A stretch of 64,000 nucleotides of DNA from Brasenia schreberi (Eukaryota > Streptophyta > Magnoliopsida > Nymphaeales > Cabombaceae): the NCBI GenBank assembly GCA_036023115.1, contig JAYKKT010000041.1, forward strand, positions 8,332,001 through 8,396,000, read 5' to 3'. The position numbers and the translations under genes were made by a program. The notes under the pieces were generated by a model that saw only the letters and a list, made by a program, of their open reading frames with translations, made no database searches and was not told where the DNA came from. This document shows, piece by piece, positions 58,054 to 64,000 of the stretch (positions are counted from its first letter, which is position 1; each line of letters opens with the position of its first letter).

Positions 58054-61000
58054 ATGATGGAAGATCCCTCAATCAAAAATCCAAAAACATTTGAAAAACT
58101 CGAAATTCAAAAAATTGAAAAATCCCAAAAACCAAAAACATTTGAAAAAGATCAAAAACTCGAAAAATGGTTGTTTGTATAGTTCCTAAAGTTCTTTCCT
58201 TACAAAAATCCAAAAAAATAAAAAATTCGTAAAATACCAAAAACAAAATCTTGTATTTAGCAGCTCCTGATAAAGGTTTTGAAAGAGAAAAGAATTTCGA
58301 AAAGAAAGTCCTCTTCATAAGAGGACCAAAATCTTCAAAACCTGCAGAAAATCCAAAACAAAAACCAAGTGTTCGCGAAAACTGTACGTCAAGTCCAAAT
58401 TCCCTAGGATTCAGAAGTCTTGAGAATGATCGAGGCCCAGAATTGGATTCCCTAGAGGAAGATCCTACTTCTGAGCTCCTTGAATTTCATAAAATTCTTG
58501 ATTTTGAAAAACCTTCGAAATCAGTAGGAGGGGATTTTATAGAGATAAACTTAGGGAACGATTTAAAACCGAAGCTCATTAAGGTAGGCACATGTCTGCA
58601 TGAGTATGAAAAAGCATCATTCATTGCATTTTTGAAAGCCTACTTTGATGTATTTGCATGGACATATGAAGACATGCCGGGTATAGACCCGAATGTTGTA
58701 GAGCATCGTCTTCCCTTAGATTCAGATGCAAAACCCGTAAAACAAAAGCTTAGAAAGATACATCCGAATGTGCATTCACAAGTCAAAGAGGGTTTAGAAG
58801 ATCTGTTAAAAGCCGGATTTATAAAACCCATTGCGTATTCTGATTAGTTATCCAATATAGTTGTTGTTCGAAAAACCAGTGGGAAAATTTGAATATGCAT
58901 CGATTTCAGAAACCTGAATAACCCCAAAAGATAATTTCCCTTTACCAAACATTGATTTGATAGTCGATAGTACTGCAAATCATGAAATGTTTTCATTTAT
59001 GGATGGCTATTCAGGATATAACCAAATCAAACTAAGCCCACGAGATCAGGCTAAAACTGCTTTCACAACCCCATGGGGCACGTACTGCTATACAGTCATG
59101 CCCTTTGGTTTGAAAAATGCTGGCGCCACGTACCAGAGAGCTATGACCTCGATCTTTCACGATCAGATTCATGAGCTCGTAGAGGTATATGTAGATGATC
59201 TCCTGGCTAAGTCAAAAACTCGATGCACTCATCTTGCATGCTTACAAAAGATTTTCGAAAGGCTTAGACTTTATAACATAAAGCTAAACCCTCAAAAGTG
59301 CGTATTCGGTGTAGAATCCGGTAAGCTTTTAGGATTTATGGTAAGCCAAAGGGGCATAGAAGTTGACCCCTCTAAGTGTAGAGCCATCATAGACATGACT
59401 CCACCCTGTAATCTCACGCAGATTTGTAGCCTCCAGGGTCGCCTACAGTCCATTCGCCGGTTTATCTCAAACCTGGCAACTAGATGTGAACCCTTCAATA
59501 AGTTGTTAAGAAAGGGTACAAAATTTTTATGGGATGACGAGTGCCAAAAATTGTTTGAAAGGTTAAAGGCGTACTTAGTGAATCCCCCTGTTTTAAACCC
59601 TCCAAAACCAGGAAAACCTCTTCTACTTTACATTTCTGTGCATACGAATGCCTTGGGAGCTCTGTTAGCCCAATACGAGGATGACACTCACAAGGAATGT
59701 GCCATATACTATCTTTCAAAAACTCTCTTGGCTTACGAAAGGAATTATCAGGCCATGGAGAAGACGTGCTTGGCCCTAGTTTGGGCCTGCCAGAAATTTC
59801 GACACTATTTCCTAGATCATGAGATCTGGATAGTGTCCAAGCTTGACCCAATCAAGCACTTATTCGAAAAACCCATTCTCACTGGTAGATTGGGCAAATG
59901 GCAACTCCTTCTAATGGAGTATGATTTAAAATACCATCACCAGGTCTCCGTTAAGGGGCAAGCCCTAGCAGACTACGTGGCTGACTTCCCCTTAGAAGAT
60001 GCGTATCCCACACTCAATGAAATGCCTGATGAAGGCATATTGCAAAACCATTTTCAAAACCACATTTTGGCAAATTCTTTCGAAAACCAAGTGTGGAAGA
60101 TGCACTTCGACGGGGCACGAAACCAATGAGGGGCAGGTGTCGGAATCATCCTCGTATCCCCTGAAAAGGGAGAGATCCCCATAGCAATTCGCCTAGATTT
60201 CGAATGTTCCAACAATATAGCCGAGTATGAAGCACTCATACAAGGTTTGAAAGTTTAGAAAACTCTAGGGGCAGCATGCATCGAGGTTTTTGGAGATTCC
60301 CTCCTTGTTATAAACCAAGTTTTAAAAATTTGGCAAGTTCGGAATGAAAAACTGCTTCCATACCACGAGTTGGCCACTCGACTGGTCGAGTCGTTCCAAT
60401 CGTGTACTCTCACACATGTAGGAAGAGAGGATAATTGCGTCGCTGATGCCCTCTCATCCTTGGGTTCAGCTCTAAGGGTCGATCCCACTTTGGGAACCAG
60501 ACCCCTTGAAATATGGCACTCACCCACTCCTTCCATACACGATTTGCAAATTTGCCAAAATAACCCTGATTCTGATGAAAAACCTTGGTTTTATGACAAA
60601 GAATTTTCTAGAAAATGGGGGATTCACTGAGGATGCCACAGCTAAAGATAAGGCATTCATCCGAAAAATTTTCACCCGATACACAATTTTGAGAGGGGTT
60701 CTGTACAAAAAAAGTTTTACTGGCATCTTACTAAGATGCGTCGACCTAGAGGAGGCTAGGACTGTTATGCATGAATTCCACGATGGAGAATATGGAGGTC
60801 ATGTCAATGCCAACATGATGGCGATGAAAATACTTAGAGCAGGTAATTTTTGGTCTACCCTGAGAAAGGATTGCCACGATCATGTTAGGAAGTGTCACCC
60901 GTGTCAAGTGCATGGTCACGCCATTCATATCCCCTCATCATCACTACATTCCGTGGTCAGCCCCTGGCTATTCACCATGTGGGCGTTTGATATCGTAGGA

Positions 61001-61831
61001 CCAATTTTTCCAAAGGCCTCAAACGGACACAGGTTCATTCTAGCAACCACTGAGTATTTTTCCAAGTGGGTCGAAGCCGCCTCCCTGACAAATGTCCAGG
61101 GACAACACGTGGTGGCCTTCATTAGGAAAAACATCTTGGCTCGATTTGGAGTTCCAAGAGATCTTGTGTCCGATAATGGCACCCCATTTAAAAATGAGCA
61201 GATGGTCAAGCTGTGCAACAAGTATGGCATAAATCATCACTTCTCATCGCCTTACTACCCTCAAGGCAACGGCCAAGCCGAAGCCACCAACAAGACTCTC
61301 ATCAGCATTATTGAGAAAACCTTAGAGAAGGGTAGAACATGGCACGAGAAGTTGGATGAAGCCTTATGGGCTTATAGGACTTCCATCCGCACTCCCACAA
61401 ATGCCACGCCTTTTGAGTTGGTTTACGGCACAAACGCCGTTCTCCCCATCCATACACATCTGCATTCATTTCATACATCCATTGCACTCGACCTCCCCCT
61501 AGAGACGCTTCAGCATGCTAGGATGGCCGAATTAGATCTATTAGATGAGAGGCGACTCCTTGCTATGGACCATGCTCATGCATACCGGCAAAGGATCGCC
61601 CGACATTATGAGAAACATATGAAACCTCGCCACTTTGAAGTGGGAGAGCTCGTTTTGAAAATCATCCACCATCGTGGCCCGCATCCACTTGGAAAGTGGC
61701 GGCCCAAGTGGGATGGCCCTTACGTCATACGTGGAACCACCACAAACAATTCTTATTGGTTAACCGATGTCGAGGGTAGGAATTTAGCAGATCCTATCAA
61801 TATTCAGTATTTGAAAAAATATCATGTATAG
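58054..61831 (+). pseudogene. pol of element D: RT, two RNase H domains, integrase
   Basis: Begins MMEDPSIK, a Lys-rich, low-complexity leader with a frame slip near 58160. RT: CIDFRN near 58900, GYSGYNQIKLSPRDQ, MPFGLKNAGATYQR and YVDD at 59188-59199. The gypsy RNase H reads ISVHTNALGALLAQ, with His at the usual first Asp, and keeps the Glu in AMEKT. The second RNase H has MHFDGARN (~60100), AEYEALIQGL, FGDSLLVINQ and VGREDN. Integrase has a zinc motif (60767-60905) and core residues in FDIVGP, SDNGTPF and NGQAEATNK; the frame 60506-61831 is long and ends QYLKKYHV. Lesions: TAG 58845, a TGA near 58890, a ~7-bp deletion near 58920, TGA 60127, TAG near 60257, and a shift near 60600. Confidence 0.94.
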
Positions 61832-63007
61832 GGTCTAAGTTAAATTCCCCTTTTGTGAAAACATTTTTAGGGAAAACTACTTTGAAACTTTGAGACCAAG
61901 GATCAAAGGTAAGTTGTGTGACCCTGAATGAAAGAATCGACATTTTGTGAAAAAGCAGAGCTTTCCAAATATGTGGCTACATTTCAAAATCTTTCTTCTT
62001 ACAAAGAAAGGCCGAATTCAATATAGCAAGATACTTGCAAGTTGTACGTGCTATTTCTGAATAGGCTGATCTGGAATGGATCGAGTATGACCCTGGGATA
62101 AGTCCTCCCCTCTTCTCTTCTCCTTCCAAAAGGAAAACTTGGCCAAAACAAAGGGAAATCCCTGCCAAAAATCTCTTTCCCAAAGAAAGAAAAATAAATC
62201 AAAAAGAAAATTCGAGTCTTCTATGGAAAAGAGGGATTAAAGAAAAAATACTCCCAAAGGGAGACCCTCTATGGAAAAAGAAAGAAAAAGGCCAAAAAGC
62301 TCAAAAAGAGCAGTTTTTCGCCTTCTTTGCCTCAAACCACGGGACATTTCAGAAGGGACCGTGGTACTTCTTTCCCATCCCTATGATTTATCCCGAGCGA
62401 AACATGGTTCATTTCAGGGAATCCTAAAGTAAAAATAGGATTTACTTACTTGAATTTCGTCTTGTTTGAGAAAACGACGTTTTGAGTAAGGTGTAAAAGT
62501 TTTTGGAATGTGGTTTGTTTTCTAATAAAACCTCTGCTAGATTAGCAAGTGTCGAGACTCGAGTAAAGGCAAACACAAGGAGCTGAAGGTCCTTAGGATC
62601 GATGGTTCAGAAAAGTTTTCCCTCTTAAAATGAATTTCAAAAAAACTCGAACATCAAGCATACGTAAGGCCCACTCACTTGGAGCAGCAGGTCTTCATAA
62701 AGTCTCAAAAGTTCGACCATATAATCTGGTCTCTAGGAGGTCGCCCCCTTTCTAGCACTTCAGCCATGTCACACACTCTGCATATCCACGCATAAGCTCC
62801 TCATACATGACCTTCATCTAGGGCTAGATCCATAGAAAGTCCCCTTTTGGCGAAAAATCTCCTCCTATCAGGTTCAAAAGGAAATGTTTTTCTTAAATAC
62901 TGGGATGATCCCATATTCTCAAGATCAAATCCGGGAGAAAACAAATAGGGGTGTTATCTTCTTCGCCATTATCCAAATTAATTTGGATAATGCCAAAGAG
63001 GGGCATC
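61832..63007 (+). other. 3' untranslated region and polypurine tract of element D
   Basis: No coding signal. It matches the same region in A and B. It ends with a perfect 24-nt palindrome (62968-62991; half-site ATTATCCAAATT) and the tract aaagagggg (62995-63003), then catc and the LTR at 63008. Confidence 0.88.
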
Positions 63008-63715
63008 TGTAAATACCCCAAAATCTAAATATTTTTCAAAACCAAATGCCTGGTTCGAAAATCAGCTCAAAAAGAAAGTTTGGAGATTTCAAAAACTCAG
63101 GAACTCAAATCTTTCAAAACTCTATTTTCCAACCTTGTTCGAAACATAAAAAAATCTCAAAAGTGGACGAAAGTCCTATTTTTACAAAAGACCAGACGAA
63201 CAGATGAAGCCTGGCTCAAAACAGTTGCAAAAGATTCAAAAAGATCAAAGGTCAAGCCCAGCCCAATGAAAAGTGAATTTCAAAGACGCAAAAGAAGCCT
63301 AGGCCACGAGTGTACTTCAAGACTGAAGCATCGAAGGCCAAGCCGAAAGAACATCTGAAATCACGAGCAATCCAAGTCAAAAAAACAAAAGAAAGAGTTG
63401 AAACAGACAAGAAGCTCGGACGACGAAATTGGGAAAACCCCAGCATAAGACAGAATCTTGATGAACTCAGGACCCGCACAAAGCGCCCAGCTCGAAACGC
63501 CAGGAAGGACTGAAGAAGAGAAAAAATTGGATCGAATCTGGATCCCGATACCCAGATCCAGATCCAAGATCCATATCCAAACAAGGCTCGAATTGGATCC
63601 GGATTTCAGAACCCAACAAAGGATCCATATCCAAATAAGAGGCCTATAAAAGGACGTGAGAGGGCTAGCCTTGGAGAGGAATTTTTCCAGCATTTTCACG
63701 CCTCTCCACTTGGGG

Positions 63716-63765
<50 letters not shown>

Positions 63766-64000
63766 GGTCAACAAAAGGGGCTGGCCTTCCCCTCTTGTTT
63801 CGTGAGATTGTGGGTGAAAGTTGTGGGTAGGCTGGGTTTGTAGATCACGGCTTGTACATGGCTGAAAGGAAATGAAATCTGGCGACATTGGATGGCCCTT
63901 GCTTGGTGAGGATTGGCTGCGTGGGAACCAAGGATCAAACGGCTGAAATGTTGTCAAGGTAAGTCCCCTAGTTCCTGCCCAAAACCATCTCTTTTCTCAC
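63008..64000 (+). repeat. 3' LTR of element D, partial
   Basis: Starts TGTAAATACCCC and aligns with 52061 onward to the window end. TATAAAA is at 63645-63651. A (GA)n run of ~44 nt at 63719-63762 is about twice as long as the ~20 nt in the 5' LTR. Confidence 0.95.
63645..63651 (+). promoter_or_regulatory. TATA box of element D 3' LTR
   Basis: TATAAAA in the same context (gcctataaaaggacgtgag) as 52711. Confidence 0.65.

Larger units (their letters stand above)
52061..64000 (+). mobile_element. Ty3/gypsy (Tat-type) element D, 3' end beyond the window
   Basis: 5' LTR 52061-55018, primer-binding site, gag-pro, pol, 3' untranslated region, polypurine tract (62995-63003) and the start of the 3' LTR (63008 onward). 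The internal region is 7989 bp. It is the most complete gypsy copy here and the reference for judging deletions in A and B, but has several stops and shifts. Extra copies of the LTR start lie at 50831 and 51446 because of the triplication. The expected left target copy is cctac; the right one is outside the window. Confidence 0.95.

Overview
The window reads as nuclear DNA of a flowering plant: AT-rich, dominated by LTR retrotransposons, with only two credible host genes. No bacterial-type operon, CRISPR array, rRNA or tRNA gene was seen. The host genes are a two-exon defensin-like secreted peptide (18975-19763, +) and an intron-less acidic nuclear protein that looks like an H2A.Z-H2B chaperone of the CHZ type (49367-50095, -). 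The second carries a perfect in-frame 129-bp tandem duplication.

Layout. 1-1678: no gene recognised. 1679-10806: an old, decayed Ty1/copia element, interrupted at 5108-7781 by a solo LTR of a long-LTR Ty3/gypsy family. 10807-13721: non-coding, with microsatellites, a 275-bp direct repeat, a scrap of gypsy LTR terminus and a ~210-bp tandem repeat. 13722-16547: a second solo LTR. 16976-18589: a large inverted repeat. 18975-19763: the defensin-like gene. 20701-48145: gypsy element A (+), which contains gypsy element B (28280-40547, -) and solo LTR C (40595-43932, -); both insertions have exact 5-bp target duplications. 49367-50095: the CHZ-like gene. 50370-50830: an integrase remnant (E). 50575-52419: a 615-bp unit present three times across the E / element D junction. 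52061 to beyond the window end: gypsy element D (+).

The gypsy family has LTRs of about 2.65-3.35 kb ending TG...CA, 5-bp target duplications, a gag-protease frame followed by a pol frame, and a second, archaeal-type RNase H after a degenerate gypsy RNase H. It lacks a chromodomain. That combination points to the Tat lineage. All copies seen are broken by stops, frameshifts or deletions. A lacks reverse transcriptase; B lacks its primer-binding site and the start of gag; D is the most complete but carries several nonsense and frameshift lesions. A and B share two adjacent derived changes that create the same stop in the integrase region, so they probably descend from one already defective lineage mobilised in trans.

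The most unusual signals are a stop codon followed by a possible splice acceptor between gag-pro and pol in both B and D; a 24-nt palindrome beside the polypurine tract in A, B and D; a hairpin array in the transcribed part of D's LTR; the 615-bp triplication; and the duplicated motif in the CHZ-like protein. Coordinates of LTR ends with target duplications are exact; domain and gene edges inside decayed elements are approximate.
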